Of a stretch of DNA of 64,000 nucleotides, positions 43,384-51,925 are shown in pieces. The notes under the pieces are model-generated. The model worked only from the letters and a program-made list of their open reading frames with translations, did no database searches and was not told the origin of the DNA. Location: positions 62,001 to 126,000 of the forward strand of contig NZ_JAENHN010000059.1 of the NCBI RefSeq assembly GCF_016595795.1, written 5' to 3'. This DNA is from Clostridium yunnanense (GTDB lineage: Bacteria; Bacillota; Clostridia; Clostridiales; Clostridiaceae). The position numbers and the translations under genes are program-made. How positions within the stretch are numbered: position 1 is the stretch's first letter; every line of letters starts with the position of its first letter.

Positions 43384-43841
43384 ATGCAATGCAAGATGTG
43401 TGAACAACACAAGAACATCTCAACTGATCCATATTTTATTATGGAATTAGAAACTGGATATGTCATTTTAGGATGGTATCAGAGGTTCAAGGGATATACT
43501 GTTTTTAACTGTAAAGGACATGGCCCAGAATTACATAATTTAGAGCGTAATTTTAAAATTAAACATCTTGAAGAAATGTCCATAGTTGCAGAAGCTGTTT
43601 CTAACGTGTTTAAGCCAGATAAAATGAATTATGAGCTGCTTGGAAATGGATGTCCTCATATTCATTGGCATCTATACCAAGGGTGAAGGGTGATACTCCT
43701 ACCGTAAGCTCAGTTTATCAATTACCGAATAGTATATTGTTTGATGAATCCACAAGACCAAGCGATGAAGTAAGAAAAGATTATATAAATAGAATTAAGA
43801 ACGAAATTGAAAGATTAATCGCTGCAAATTTTATTTCTTGA
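43384..43841 (+). pseudogene. HIT family hydrolase gene with a frameshift at the catalytic motif
   Basis: Frame 1 (43384-43686) reads MQCKMCEQHKNISTDPYFIM to GNGCPHIHWHLYQG and stops. Frame 2 then continues SIPRVKGDTPTVSS through FDESTRPSDEVRKDYINRIK to a stop at 43841, which is the normal end of this family. Joined with one extra base after the CT of the Leu codon they give HIHWHLIPRVKGD, the HIT motif HxHxHxx. AGGGGGT precedes ATG 43384. The break falls just after the catalytic histidines. It is a real loss of function, a sequencing error, or programmed. Confidence 0.7.
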
Positions 43842-43903
43842 AGTGAATCGGATATTCTTATGTGGAAATATATATTTAAATATTATTTTAAGAGGAGATC
43901 TAT

Positions 43904-44089
43904 ATGGAAATTATTTTGTTGCTTATTGCAATTATTATTACATACTTTACCATTAAACTTGCAGTGAAAAATGCAATATATGAAAGTTTAGAAGATATAA
44001 GAGGTAAAATCAAAGAAGCAATAACTGACGGATTATATAAGATCAATATAGATATCAAAGCTTTTTGCTTAATATCTAGTAAGGTGTAA
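43904..44089 (+). CDS. Small single-TM protein, DUF6019-like
   Basis: 61 residues: a membrane segment (about 2-20) followed by KLAVKNAIYESLEDIRGKIK, an amphipathic cytosolic helix. This layout is that of DUF6019 small proteins. AAGAGGAG precedes the ATG. It lies 15 bases upstream of a NUDIX gene and is probably co-transcribed with it. Confidence 0.55.
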   Translation: MEIILLLIAIIITYFTIKLAVKNAIYESLEDIRGKIKEAITDGLYKINIDIKAFCLISSKV

Positions 44090-44104
44090 TTTAGGAGGAC
44101 TATT

Positions 44105-44566
44105 ATGGGAAGATTAAGAGCTCAAGCTATTGTAGTTGAGGAGGATAGAATATTACTAGTAAAAACACATCTTGGCAACAGGTATGATTATGAACTACCT
44201 GGTGGTGGAATTGAAGAAGGGGAAACCCCAGAAGAAGCTGCTATAAGAGAACTATTTGAAGAAACAGGAATAAAGGGAGAAATAGTAAGGCTAGCTTCAA
44301 AATATTATAATGGATTTTCGCAAGAATATAATTATTCTTTTTTAATAAATAGAATAGATGGTGAAATTACACAACAATATAATGCGGTAAACGAGAAAAA
44401 TTATATTTGTGCAGTCGAATGGAAAAAGCTTAATGAAATTAGTGAAAAGAACAGAGCAGAACTTTTTAGTGCAGGGGTTATGTTCAGTGGTTTCTGTGAC
44501 GAAGTAGTATCGTGGGGAGCAAAAATTAGTTATCCTTCTGAAAAAGATGAAACAGTGAAATATTAG
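44105..44566 (+). CDS. NUDIX hydrolase
   Basis: 153 residues. ELPGGGIEEGETPEEAAIRE then LFEETGI is a complete Nudix box. RLRAQAIVVEEDRILLVKTH precedes it, as in MutT-like enzymes. TTAGGAGG stands before the ATG. Followed directly by terminator repeat T1. Confidence 0.85.
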   Translation: MGRLRAQAIVVEEDRILLVKTHLGNRYDYELPGGGIEEGETPEEAAIRELFEETGIKGEIVRLASKYYNGFSQEYNYSFLINRIDGEITQQYNAVNEKNYICAVEWKKLNEISEKNRAELFSAGVMFSGFCDEVVSWGAKISYPSEKDETVKY

Positions 44567-44587
44567 AATAGCTCGTAGTTTATTATT

Positions 44588-44630
44588 TGAAACACCTCAT
44601 TATCCACAATGGATCTTGTGGTGTTTTTTA
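44588..44630 (+). terminator. Terminator repeat T1
   Basis: GAAACACCTCATTATCCA / TGGATCTTGTGGTGTTTT plus U run. First of seven related terminators (44.6, 46.5, 47.0, 52.9, 54.4, 57.4 and 63.4 kb). Confidence 0.8.
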
Positions 44631-44755
44631 TCTATCAATATAAAAAATGCCACTTAACTAATGAAATAACAAATGATAACAATGTTCTTTTAAAATCGAA
44701 TAATACAGTGAAAATATATTATTAAAATCGGAATTTCACTATACAATGCTGGGAT

Positions 44756-44785
44756 AAATTGGGTTAATATGTTATAATTACAAGA
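44756..44785 (+). promoter_or_regulatory. Promoter repeat (copy 3)
   Basis: AAATTGGGTTAATATG then TATAATTACAAGA with TATAAT at 44773-44778. It precedes a truncated methyltransferase gene. Confidence 0.5.
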
Positions 44786-44855
44786 GATAAAGTGGTAGTA
44801 GTAAAGTTTGAAGAACTAATTCATGTGTTTTTAGGAACTGATTGATAAGTTTTAA

Positions 44856-45239
44856 TTAGATTGTAATATTAATTTTATCTGTAAATCTATTTTTGAGTTA
44901 GATAACAAAGAATATGACTTTATATATGATAGTGGTTGCTTTCATCACTTACCTCCACACAGAAGAATTTCATATGTGGAACTGTTAAGAAACTCATTAA
45001 AGCAAGGTTCTTACTTTGGTCTAACATGTTTTGCTTGGGGAGAAAAATGTGCAGATGAAGTTACAGACTGGGAGTATTATGAAAAGCACCGAGTGGGTGT
45101 TGCCTTTACCAAGGAAAAACTTGAGCAAATATTTTGTAAAGACTTTGAAATTATAGAGATAAAAAAATATGAAGAGGGAATAGAAGGTGCATTACAAGGC
45201 TTAGGTTTTATGTGGACAGCCTTATTTAAAAAGAAATAA
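44856..45239 (+). pseudogene. 5'-truncated SAM-dependent methyltransferase
   Basis: The frame, open from 44856 after a stop at 44853, reads LDCNINFICKSIFELDNKEY then DFIYDSGCFHHLPPHRRISY and continues to a normal end MWTALFKKK. The DSGCFHHL stretch is the post-II region of methyltransferases, so the whole SAM-binding N-terminus (about 60-70 residues) is missing. No start codon with a ribosome site precedes the fragment. A promoter copy lies about 75 bases upstream. Confidence 0.65.
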
Positions 45240-45337
45240 CTTTTGATATAGTGAACAATATTTATGTTATTAAGTTGAGTAATAGATTATATATGATATT
45301 TTTTGTGAAAATACATATATGGATTTGTAATTTTAAA

Positions 45338-45425
45338 AAAGCCTTCTACTATGTATTAAATAAATGTTGTTACTGCCAAGTTAGGGGACAAGCCATGAAC
45401 TACCAACATTTATTTAATATATAAG
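45338..45425 (+). repeat. Palindromic repeat family B, copy 2
   Basis: Arms ATTAAATAAATGTTG and CAACATTTATTTAAT (45355-45369 / 45404-45418, extended by TAT/ATA on the outside) around a 34-base loop, the same loop size as copy 1. GCCTTCTACTATGTATTAAA and GGGGACAAGCC are shared with the reverse complement of copy 1. Confidence 0.7.
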
Positions 45426-45558
45426 TAAGGGTATAAAAATATATATACATACGGGTTCTGCTGTATGAGGTATTAGTGCATGAGTAATTTATATAAGATC
45501 AAAATAGAAGTTGTCTTATGTGGAATTTGAAGATTATAAATATAAGGTGGTGCAAAAC

Positions 45559-46017
45559 ATGAAAGTAAGAAAAACGGTTAACGAGGATATTGACCTGCTC
45601 ATAAAGATTCGCATGGAATACCTATCTTCAGAAAAAGGTGTGTCTTCTTCTGAAGAAGTACAAGATATTAGGACTAAATTAAAAGAATATCTTACTAAGC
45701 ATCTTAACAACGGATTTATTGCTATCATTGCCGAGGATGAAAATGAAGTATTAGCAACTGCATTTATGTCAATCGTGGAAAGACCTCCGATAATAGCGTT
45801 TTCATCGTATCTTGTCGGTACTGTATACAATGTTTTTACATACCCTCAATATAGAGGAAAAGGCATTGCAACTAAAGTTATGACTGAACTTTTATCGGAA
45901 GCAAAGCTATTAGGCGTTGCTGCAGTTGATTTAATGTCTACTGAAAATGGGAAAACATTATATAAAAATCTTGGATTTCGAGTATCAAATTATACATCAA
46001 TGAATAAGTTCCTCTGA
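45559..46017 (+). CDS. GNAT family acetyltransferase
   Basis: 152 residues. The acetyl-CoA loop is YRGKGIATKVMTELL, preceded by the strand GTVYNVFTYPQ, and the end SNYTSMNKFL is the usual C-terminal strand. ATG 45559 fits AAGGTGGTG. Substrate unknown; the position of loop and end fits a small-amine or antibiotic N-acetyltransferase. It has its own 5' region with repeat B2. Confidence 0.8.
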   Translation: MKVRKTVNEDIDLLIKIRMEYLSSEKGVSSSEEVQDIRTKLKEYLTKHLNNGFIAIIAEDENEVLATAFMSIVERPPIIAFSSYLVGTVYNVFTYPQYRGKGIATKVMTELLSEAKLLGVAAVDLMSTENGKTLYKNLGFRVSNYTSMNKFL

Positions 46018-46055
46018 CTCCAGCAAAATATAAGCATGATCAGGAGTTATATTAA

Positions 46056-46080
46056 GTCACAATATGAAAAATATTGTGAC
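46056..46080 (+). terminator. Perfect 10-bp hairpin after the GNAT gene
   Basis: GTCACAATAT / ATATTGTGAC with loop GAAAA, 39 bases past the stop. It lacks a U tract, so it may be a stabiliser or processing hairpin rather than a true terminator. Confidence 0.4.
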
Positions 46081-46185
46081 GTAGCTGATGAAAGTAAAAA
46101 TAAGAATTATGCTCTTTGATAACTGAATAATGTAGTGGGAAAATAAAATTTAAAATCTTCAGTTATCTAAAAATCATAATGAATT

Positions 46186-46214
46186 ATTGGTAATGATATA
46201 ATATAATTACCAAT
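46186..46214 (+). promoter_or_regulatory. Promoter with a 9-bp dyad around the -10 box (copy 4)
   Basis: ATTGGTAAT (46186-46194) and ATTACCAAT (46206-46214) are exact inverted repeats flanking GATATAATATA; TATAAT lies at 46202-46207. An operator-like arrangement. It precedes the 46263 small ORF by 50 bases. Confidence 0.5.
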
Positions 46215-46262
46215 GATTAAGCTGGAATCGTAAATTATTATGAGAAAGAGGTAGATGACAAT

Positions 46263-46421
46263 ATGAAATCAACTTTTTTTAATGATGTAAAATCTTTTTA
46301 TAATAAGTATCAAGTATCTTCTTTGTTTTCATTATTCTGCTTGGCTATGTTTGTTGTTTATGAATTCGGCAAATCTTTAGGAATTATTATTGCACAAATT
46401 ACTTATTTTATAAATCATTAA
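46263..46421 (+). CDS. 52-residue single-TM protein
   Basis: MKSTFFNDVKSFYNKYQVSS then a membrane segment (LFSLFCLAMFVVYEF, about 21-35) and a second hydrophobic stretch LGIIIAQITYFINH. AGAGGTAGATG lies upstream. It has its own promoter copy and is followed by terminator T2, so it is a complete single-gene unit despite its size. Confidence 0.5.
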   Translation: MKSTFFNDVKSFYNKYQVSSLFSLFCLAMFVVYEFGKSLGIIIAQITYFINH

Positions 46422-46487
46422 CTAAAGATATGATTTATAAACAACATTAAAATTTAACGTCACAAAGATAAAAACTGAATAATTACT

Positions 46488-46530
46488 TAAAACACTACAT
46501 TATTCATAATTGAGTTTTGCAGTATTTTTA
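46488..46530 (+). terminator. Terminator repeat T2
   Basis: AAAACACTACATTATTCA / TGAGTTTTGCAGTATTTT, loop TAAT, with U run. Confidence 0.75.
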
Positions 46531-46618
46531 CGGCGTAATACAAAAATATGGAGATAATAACTTTAACAATATATAAATTTGGATTTAATAATAAAAACAA
46601 TAGAGGAGATGTTTAAAA

Positions 46619-46969
46619 GTGGGAACTTGGGGATATGGAATTTTTGATGACGACACTGCTTCAGATATAAAAGGGGATTTTGATGAATATATAAAGGAAG
46701 GACTGTCTGTTACTGAAGCAACAGAGAGTATATTAGAAGAATATCAAGAGATTATTGAGGAAGATGAGGAGGATGGTCCTACTGTGTATTTAGCGTTAGC
46801 ATCTCTTCAAATGACACATGGACAATTACAAGCAGATATTAAGGAGATAGCGTTAGAAATTATAGAAAGCGGAAAAGGGTTTGAGATTTGGGAAGAGTCT
46901 GGAGAAAATGAATTGGATGAACGAAAGAAGGTATTAAACCAGTTAAAGCTACAATTATTGAGACAATAG
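46619..46969 (+). CDS. DUF4259 family protein
   Basis: 116 residues starting GTWGYGIFDDDTASDIKGDF, the DUF4259 signature (WG.G.FDDD.A.D). Acidic; the middle is helical with DGPTVYLALASLQMTHGQL. GTG is the start codon, with GAGGAG ten bases upstream. No known activity. Related proteins are often near toxin or defence genes. Confidence 0.8.
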   Translation: MGTWGYGIFDDDTASDIKGDFDEYIKEGLSVTEATESILEEYQEIIEEDEEDGPTVYLALASLQMTHGQLQADIKEIALEIIESGKGFEIWEESGENELDERKKVLNQLKLQLLRQ

Positions 46970-47024
46970 GCAAGATATACTTTTCTGAGTTAACCTTATA
47001 TAAATTAAAAATGAAAGATTATTT

Positions 47025-47067
47025 GAAACACCGCATTATTCATACTTGAATTTTGCGGTGTTTTTTC
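47025..47067 (+). terminator. Terminator repeat T3
   Basis: AAACACCGCATTATTCA / TTGAATTTTGCGGTGTTTTTT, GC-rich in the CACCGCA arm. Cleanest copy of the family. Confidence 0.85.
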
Positions 47068-47194
47068 GTCGCTGTTGAGGCCTAGTTCAGCTTAATAAAA
47101 TAAGGTTAAAATACGTAAAAGTTCTTTAGATATTGAATAATTATATGAAAATACTGTAAAAATATTCATTCTCTATAGATATCATAGTAAAAAG

Positions 47195-47215
47195 TGTAAT
47201 ATAATTACATTTGTA
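47195..47215 (+). promoter_or_regulatory. Promoter with dyad (copy 5)
   Basis: TGTAAT and ATTACA flank an ATA, with TATAAT at 47200-47205. It precedes the 47265 membrane protein gene. Confidence 0.4.
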
Positions 47216-47264
47216 AAATAAATACATATAAGAATGTTATATACTTTGTGGTTAGGAGAGATTT

Positions 47265-47876
47265 ATGAATAAAAGAATAGGAATGTATTCAGCTATAGTT
47301 ACATTAGTTGGAGTGGTTGGATTTGCAGTATCAATGTTTTTAGGAAGAGATGCAGGAGGTTATCTTTTCAGTCTTTTTATTTCTTGGGGCTTTGTTCCTA
47401 TGATATGTTCTTTTTCTGCAATTGGTAATAAAGAAAATAAAGCTGCAGCATATACAGCAATTGCTTTTTCTTCTGTTTATGCAGTTTTGGTTGGATTAGT
47501 TTATTTTGCCCAATTAACAACAATTCGGCTATCTGAATTAAATGAACAAGCACTTGCTATATTAAATTACAAGAATCTTGGCAGTCTATTTTTCAACTAT
47601 GATTTATTTGGTTATGCTTTCATGGCTTTATCAACATTTTTCATAGCTTTTACCATAGAAGTTAAGAACAAAAAAGATAAATGGTTAAAAATACTTTTAC
47701 TAGCTCATGGAGTTTTTGCAGTGTCCTGTGTAGCAATGCCTATACTTGGTGTCTTTAATGGAAGTACAGAATCTGGAAATGCCAGCGGAGTTATAGCTTT
47801 AGAATTTTGGTGTGCTTACTTTATTCCTATATGTATCTTGTCTTATCAATATTTTAAGAAAAATCAAGAGAACTAA
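47265..47876 (+). CDS. Six-TM membrane protein
   Basis: 203 residues with six membrane segments (about 8-27, 34-52, 63-87, 112-131, 144-168, 176-197), short loops and no polar catalytic residues. Function unknown; it resembles small DUF998-like proteins. GGAGAG precedes the ATG. It starts the group with a CPBP protease, a metalloprotease-like protein and a phosphoesterase, which are all on the plus strand. Confidence 0.65.
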   Translation: MNKRIGMYSAIVTLVGVVGFAVSMFLGRDAGGYLFSLFISWGFVPMICSFSAIGNKENKAAAYTAIAFSSVYAVLVGLVYFAQLTTIRLSELNEQALAILNYKNLGSLFFNYDLFGYAFMALSTFFIAFTIEVKNKKDKWLKILLLAHGVFAVSCVAMPILGVFNGSTESGNASGVIALEFWCAYFIPICILSYQYFKKNQEN

Positions 47877-47902
47877 TTACTTTTATCTTAAAGGAGTTTT
47901 AT

Positions 47903-48679
47903 ATGTTGAAGAAGGATAACAATGTTAAAGTTAGATCTATAAGAAGTAATATATTTAGAGTTAGTTTTGATGAAGAAGTAAAAGACTTTGTTACCAAAGA
48001 TGGGATAGCAGCTATAGCCTACTTTTTTTATAATATGTTGATTCTTTATTTATTTGGTTTGATGATGTTTAAGACGAGGATTTATTCCGAGTTTAGAACT
48101 TATTCTAATATAAGTAACGATATGATATATAGGTTCATTTTCTATATACCTATAGTAATTTTGCAGTTAGCTCCAGTGTTTATATTTATTAAAGTACGGA
48201 AGCAAGGTTTGAGAAGCATAGGATTAAAAAAAGACAAAATTTTAAAATCAATATTTCTTGGAATTATATTTTCAATGCCGTTTAATATACCGTTAATAAT
48301 CAGTGAAATTAGCGAAAAAGGAAAAATCCTAGGATTAACTAACTTGATTCTTACTTTCGTATACTTTTTTATAGAGATTGCGCTAGTTGAGGAAATTAGC
48401 TTCCGTGGTTTTATTCAAACAAGAATTCAAAGTCTAATAAAGAGTAAATGGGTAAGTATACTGGTTGTAGGAGTTATGTTTGCTCTTATGCATATACCTT
48501 TTCAGATTATTAAAGCAAATATGCCTTTAGGTGATTTTATAGTAAAAGATTCATTTCATTTAGTATTTACATTTGTTATTCATGTATATCTAGTTTATAT
48601 ATACACTCGAGATAATAATATCATTTCTTCTTCAATTACCCATACTTTAATTGATTTCATACCATCAATATTTATTTAA
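47903..48679 (+). CDS. CPBP family intramembrane metalloprotease
   Basis: 258 residues, about seven membrane segments. The CPBP motifs are present: EEISFRGFIQ (EExxxR), MFALMHIPFQ, and SSITHTLIDF with HxxxD. These proteases (type II CAAX) cleave or modify prenylated or bacteriocin-type peptides; in Firmicutes they often give self-immunity. The substrate is unknown. AAAGGAG precedes the ATG, 27 bases after the six-TM gene. Confidence 0.8.
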   Translation: MLKKDNNVKVRSIRSNIFRVSFDEEVKDFVTKDGIAAIAYFFYNMLILYLFGLMMFKTRIYSEFRTYSNISNDMIYRFIFYIPIVILQLAPVFIFIKVRKQGLRSIGLKKDKILKSIFLGIIFSMPFNIPLIISEISEKGKILGLTNLILTFVYFFIEIALVEEISFRGFIQTRIQSLIKSKWVSILVVGVMFALMHIPFQIIKANMPLGDFIVKDSFHLVFTFVIHVYLVYIYTRDNNIISSSITHTLIDFIPSIFI

Positions 48680-48743
48680 TCAATTAATTTCAATACAATA
48701 CATTAGCAGTCGTAGATTAATATAGAAAAAAGAGGTGAATACA

Positions 48744-49814
48744 ATGGCAGTGTTAATTAAGCCATGCTTTATTTATGACCTATTATGTTATGCTGGACAA
48801 AGATTTTTCGAGCTTGGCGAATATTACTTAGAAGATCAAAAAGACTTAATTTATAAAACCAATAAAGAGCTAGAAAAGTATAACATAGATGACTTTAATT
48901 TAAGTGGACCAAGCATGTCTTCAATGTGCATGGTACTCAGTTGTTTTACAGACAACAAAGATATAGATAAGTTAACCATAAAAGATCTTATAGAAATTAT
49001 AAAACATCCGGAAAATTTATCACTAGTGGTAAATGAAAGATTAAAGGATAATGATTTTTTACTTAACGACGCCAATTATACGATTAAATGGCTTAAAGAG
49101 GGCGGAACTGATGGATATGTTAAACTTCTAGAGGCATTAGATGAAATTAATTTTTATAAAAGCTGGGTAGATAATGCCTTACCTAGAGTTCTAGAAGAAT
49201 GTGAAAAACTAAGAAGTAAGATAAGCCAATATAATTTGGATAATATTTTTGGGGACATCCTCAAAATAAGGAATGAGAATAGGATTGATGACGTTAATAT
49301 ATTTGTATCTTTGTATAGTCATCCAGTATGTTTCAGTCTTTACAATAAGAGCTTTTTAAGTAGCTGTATTTCAGACTTTGTAGATGGTAAGATGTTTGTT
49401 CAAATTATTGCCCATGAATTAATGCATGGTTTTTCAAATAATGAAACAATTAATATCTTAAGGGAACTTGTTAGCAGAGATGATTTTCTTAAGAAGACCT
49501 ACAAGACCTTAGTTGAGAAATATTCTGGAGCTGAAGAGGAGCAATTTGTAGTAGCAGCAGAGTATTATTTAGCTGTAGTAAACGGATTAGCTACATATGA
49601 GGATATTATTGAAACAGCAAAACAAAGATATGGAGGCTGTATGCCGCTTTCACTTATTATTTTTAACTTACTAATTCAAGAGAAATCAGTACCTGTAAAC
49701 TACAACCTTTGGCTATCACAAAAGTTTAAATTAGGCTTTATAAATGGTGAAAATATAGAGAAACAAGTCGAAGAAATAGCTCCAGGCTTCGTGAATTGCT
49801 ATGAACAAAGTTAG
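48744..49814 (+). CDS. HExxH-motif protein, probable zinc metalloprotease-like
   Basis: 356 residues, no signal peptide, cytosolic. IIAHELMHGFSNNE holds HExxH, and EEEQFVVAAEYYLAVVNG further on supplies a Glu that could be the third zinc ligand. The N-terminal half is helical and of unknown type. ATG 48744 fits AGAGGTG; the GTG at 48735 overlaps it. Its last 14 bases overlap the next gene, a metallophosphoesterase, so the two are a translation-coupled pair. I do not recognise a described protease family. Confidence 0.65.
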   Translation: MAVLIKPCFIYDLLCYAGQRFFELGEYYLEDQKDLIYKTNKELEKYNIDDFNLSGPSMSSMCMVLSCFTDNKDIDKLTIKDLIEIIKHPENLSLVVNERLKDNDFLLNDANYTIKWLKEGGTDGYVKLLEALDEINFYKSWVDNALPRVLEECEKLRSKISQYNLDNIFGDILKIRNENRIDDVNIFVSLYSHPVCFSLYNKSFLSSCISDFVDGKMFVQIIAHELMHGFSNNETINILRELVSRDDFLKKTYKTLVEKYSGAEEEQFVVAAEYYLAVVNGLATYEDIIETAKQRYGGCMPLSLIIFNLLIQEKSVPVNYNLWLSQKFKLGFINGENIEKQVEEIAPGFVNCYEQS

Positions 49815-50715
49815 GTTTGCAGTATTTACTGATTTACATTATGAGCATATTCATGATGGGCAGAAAAGAATTGAAGATTTTGTAGTCAATGTAAGAGACA
49901 TAGATATTGATTTTGTTATTCAATTAGGAGATTTTTGTGAACCAAAGGATAGTAATAGATTTTTACTAAATATGCTTGATAGCATAGGACAACCTCATTA
50001 TCATGTGATTGGGAATCATGATTCTGATCTATACCCAAGAGAAGAAGTCATGAAATTTTTGAAAATGGACAACAGTTACTATTCCTTTAATAAAGGGAAA
50101 GTTAAATTTATTGTGTTAGACACCTGTTTCATAAAAACTAAAAAGGGCTACGAGCCTTATTGCAAAAAGAACTATGACAAAACAAAAGACATATATCCTA
50201 TACTTCCAGATTATGAACTTAAATGGCTGGAAGAGCAGCTAAGTGATGATAGTGAGTACTATATAATTTTTTCACATCATAGCTTTGAAAATGAATTTGC
50301 TAAAAGAGGAGTATACAACAGGGGAGAAGTGAGAGATTTAATTAACAGAGTGAATAATACAGGTAAAAAAGTTCTTTTATGTGTTAATGGACATGATCAT
50401 GGAGATTCACTTGAAAAGATAGAAGAAACCTATTATTTTGGTCTTAATTCTATGTCATATATATGGGTTGGCCCAGAGTACGAGCATTTCTGCTATTCAA
50501 ATGAAGTTCACAATAAATATACTTTTATAAAAGACTTGGTATTATATAAAGATGGCTTATATGCTGTTACTACAATTACTGAAGATGGTGAACTTAAAAT
50601 AGAGGGCGTAAATGGCGATTACCAAAACATCTCACCAAAAGAGCTAGGACTAAGTGACAGGTGGAATGGTCGTTCTATACTGCCCATAGTTTCTTCGTTA
50701 GACACGAAAAAATGA
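49801..50715 (+). CDS. Calcineurin-like metallophosphoesterase
   Basis: 304 residues. The five metal motifs are present: FTDLHYEH (DxH), QLGDFCEP (GD), VIGNHDSD (GNHD), FSHHSF (H) and VNGHDHGD (GHxH). It is a cytosolic phosphodiesterase or phosphatase, perhaps for nucleotides or phosphoprotein. The start lies inside the end of the HExxH gene, so expression is coupled. The pairing of a metalloprotease-like protein with a phosphoesterase is unusual. Confidence 0.85.
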   Translation: MNKVRFAVFTDLHYEHIHDGQKRIEDFVVNVRDIDIDFVIQLGDFCEPKDSNRFLLNMLDSIGQPHYHVIGNHDSDLYPREEVMKFLKMDNSYYSFNKGKVKFIVLDTCFIKTKKGYEPYCKKNYDKTKDIYPILPDYELKWLEEQLSDDSEYYIIFSHHSFENEFAKRGVYNRGEVRDLINRVNNTGKKVLLCVNGHDHGDSLEKIEETYYFGLNSMSYIWVGPEYEHFCYSNEVHNKYTFIKDLVLYKDGLYAVTTITEDGELKIEGVNGDYQNISPKELGLSDRWNGRSILPIVSSLDTKK

Positions 50716-50743
50716 TAAAAATATAAGTTTATGGGGTGTGATT

Positions 50744-51124
50744 ATGTTAGTATGTCCAAAATGCAAATGTGAATATGAAGAGGGGTATACAGTCTGCAAT
50801 GATTGTAACTGTAAGTTAGTTCATGGACCTATGGATACTGATAAAAATATATCTACTAAAGATAAGCCAAAGATAATTGGATTAACAGGAAGGATATTAA
50901 TTTTCGGAGCTATATTTGTTATAGGAATTATAATTTTGATGAATAACACTAAGTTAGCTGATTCTGATATGACAAATATTATGAAGGATCATGGTGGAAG
51001 CATGGACACTAGCTATTACTTGATTTATTTGGAACAGTCTATAATAAAATACAGAACACTAGGATGTATATTATCAGTACTTGGCGGTTTGGGTGTATTG
51101 GTAAATACAAGGATTAGGGAATGA
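50744..51124 (+). CDS. Zinc-ribbon membrane protein
   Basis: 126 residues. The N-terminus has CPKC and CNDC pairs (MLVCPKCKCEYEEGYTVCND then CNCKL), a zinc ribbon. Two membrane segments follow, at about 47-65 and 104-121. Similar clostridial proteins have no known function. ATG 50744 fits a GGGGTG ribosome site; the GTG at 50738 is inside it. Confidence 0.65.
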   Translation: MLVCPKCKCEYEEGYTVCNDCNCKLVHGPMDTDKNISTKDKPKIIGLTGRILIFGAIFVIGIIILMNNTKLADSDMTNIMKDHGGSMDTSYYLIYLEQSIIKYRTLGCILSVLGGLGVLVNTRIRE

Positions 51125-51177
51125 TGTAAAAGCTATGGTTAATATAACTAATTTACTGTGAGGTGAAATCTCTGGAC

Positions 51178-51264
51178 GTGGAACAATTAATAATAGCAGG
51201 AATATGTAGTATTGCATTAGTTGTAACAGTAATGATAAAAAGAAAAAATAAGAAATATGAATGA
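51178..51264 (+). CDS. Very small putative membrane peptide
   Basis: 28 codons, MEQLIIAGICSIALVVTVMI then KRKNKKYE: one hydrophobic helix and a basic tail. GAGGTG lies 12 bases before the GTG. Typical for small membrane peptides, but the evidence is only its composition. Confidence 0.3.
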   Translation: MEQLIIAGICSIALVVTVMIKRKNKKYE

Positions 51265-51291
51265 AAATTTGAATTGAACAGGAGAATAAAG

Positions 51292-51810
51292 ATGGTAAAA
51301 AAAATAATAAGTACTGATAATGTAATCATTAGAAAAGCACAAAGGAAGGATGCTTCGGAAATTATACTATTAGTTAAACATGTTATGAGTGAAGCTCCAT
51401 TTTTTCCAAGAACTCCAGATGAGTTTGATTTTACTACTGAGCAGGAAGAAGAATATATAGATAATATAGCACTATTTTTAGTAGCAGAAATAGATGGAAA
51501 GATAGTAGGTTCAGCCACTTTAGATAGGAGCAATTTAAGTATGTTAAGTCATACTGCTGATTTTGGAATAACCATCTTGAAAGAATTTTCTGGACAAGGT
51601 ATAGGTAGCTTATTACTGGAAAAAGTTATAGACTGGGTGGAACTAAAAAAAGTTGAGAAAATAAATTTAGAAGTTTTTGAAGATAACTTGCCTGCTATAT
51701 CACTTTATAAAAAATTTGGATTTATAGAGGAAGGTAGAAGAAGAAAAGCTATAAAAGCAGGTGAAGCATATAGGGATGTAATTTTAATGGGCAGATTTTC
51801 TAATGAATAA
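51292..51810 (+). CDS. GNAT family acetyltransferase
   Basis: 172 residues. FSGQGIGSLLLEKVIDW is the acetyl-CoA loop, followed by NLEVFEDNLPAISLYKKFGF and an EGRRRKAIKAGEAYRDVILM end, as in RimI/RimJ-like and Pat-type enzymes. AGGAGA precedes ATG 51292; the TTG at 51274 is upstream of that site. Substrate unknown. Followed after about 115 bases by a methyltransferase. Confidence 0.8.
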   Translation: MVKKIISTDNVIIRKAQRKDASEIILLVKHVMSEAPFFPRTPDEFDFTTEQEEEYIDNIALFLVAEIDGKIVGSATLDRSNLSMLSHTADFGITILKEFSGQGIGSLLLEKVIDWVELKKVEKINLEVFEDNLPAISLYKKFGFIEEGRRRKAIKAGEAYRDVILMGRFSNE

Positions 51811-51925
51811 TAATATAAAAACATGCTTATTTTAAGAAATATTTGAGGGAAAACATGTAAAAGAATAATCCAAAATGGAAAAATTAGAATCAAAGTTTAT
51901 CCGTATTGTCATAAGGGGGATGTAT

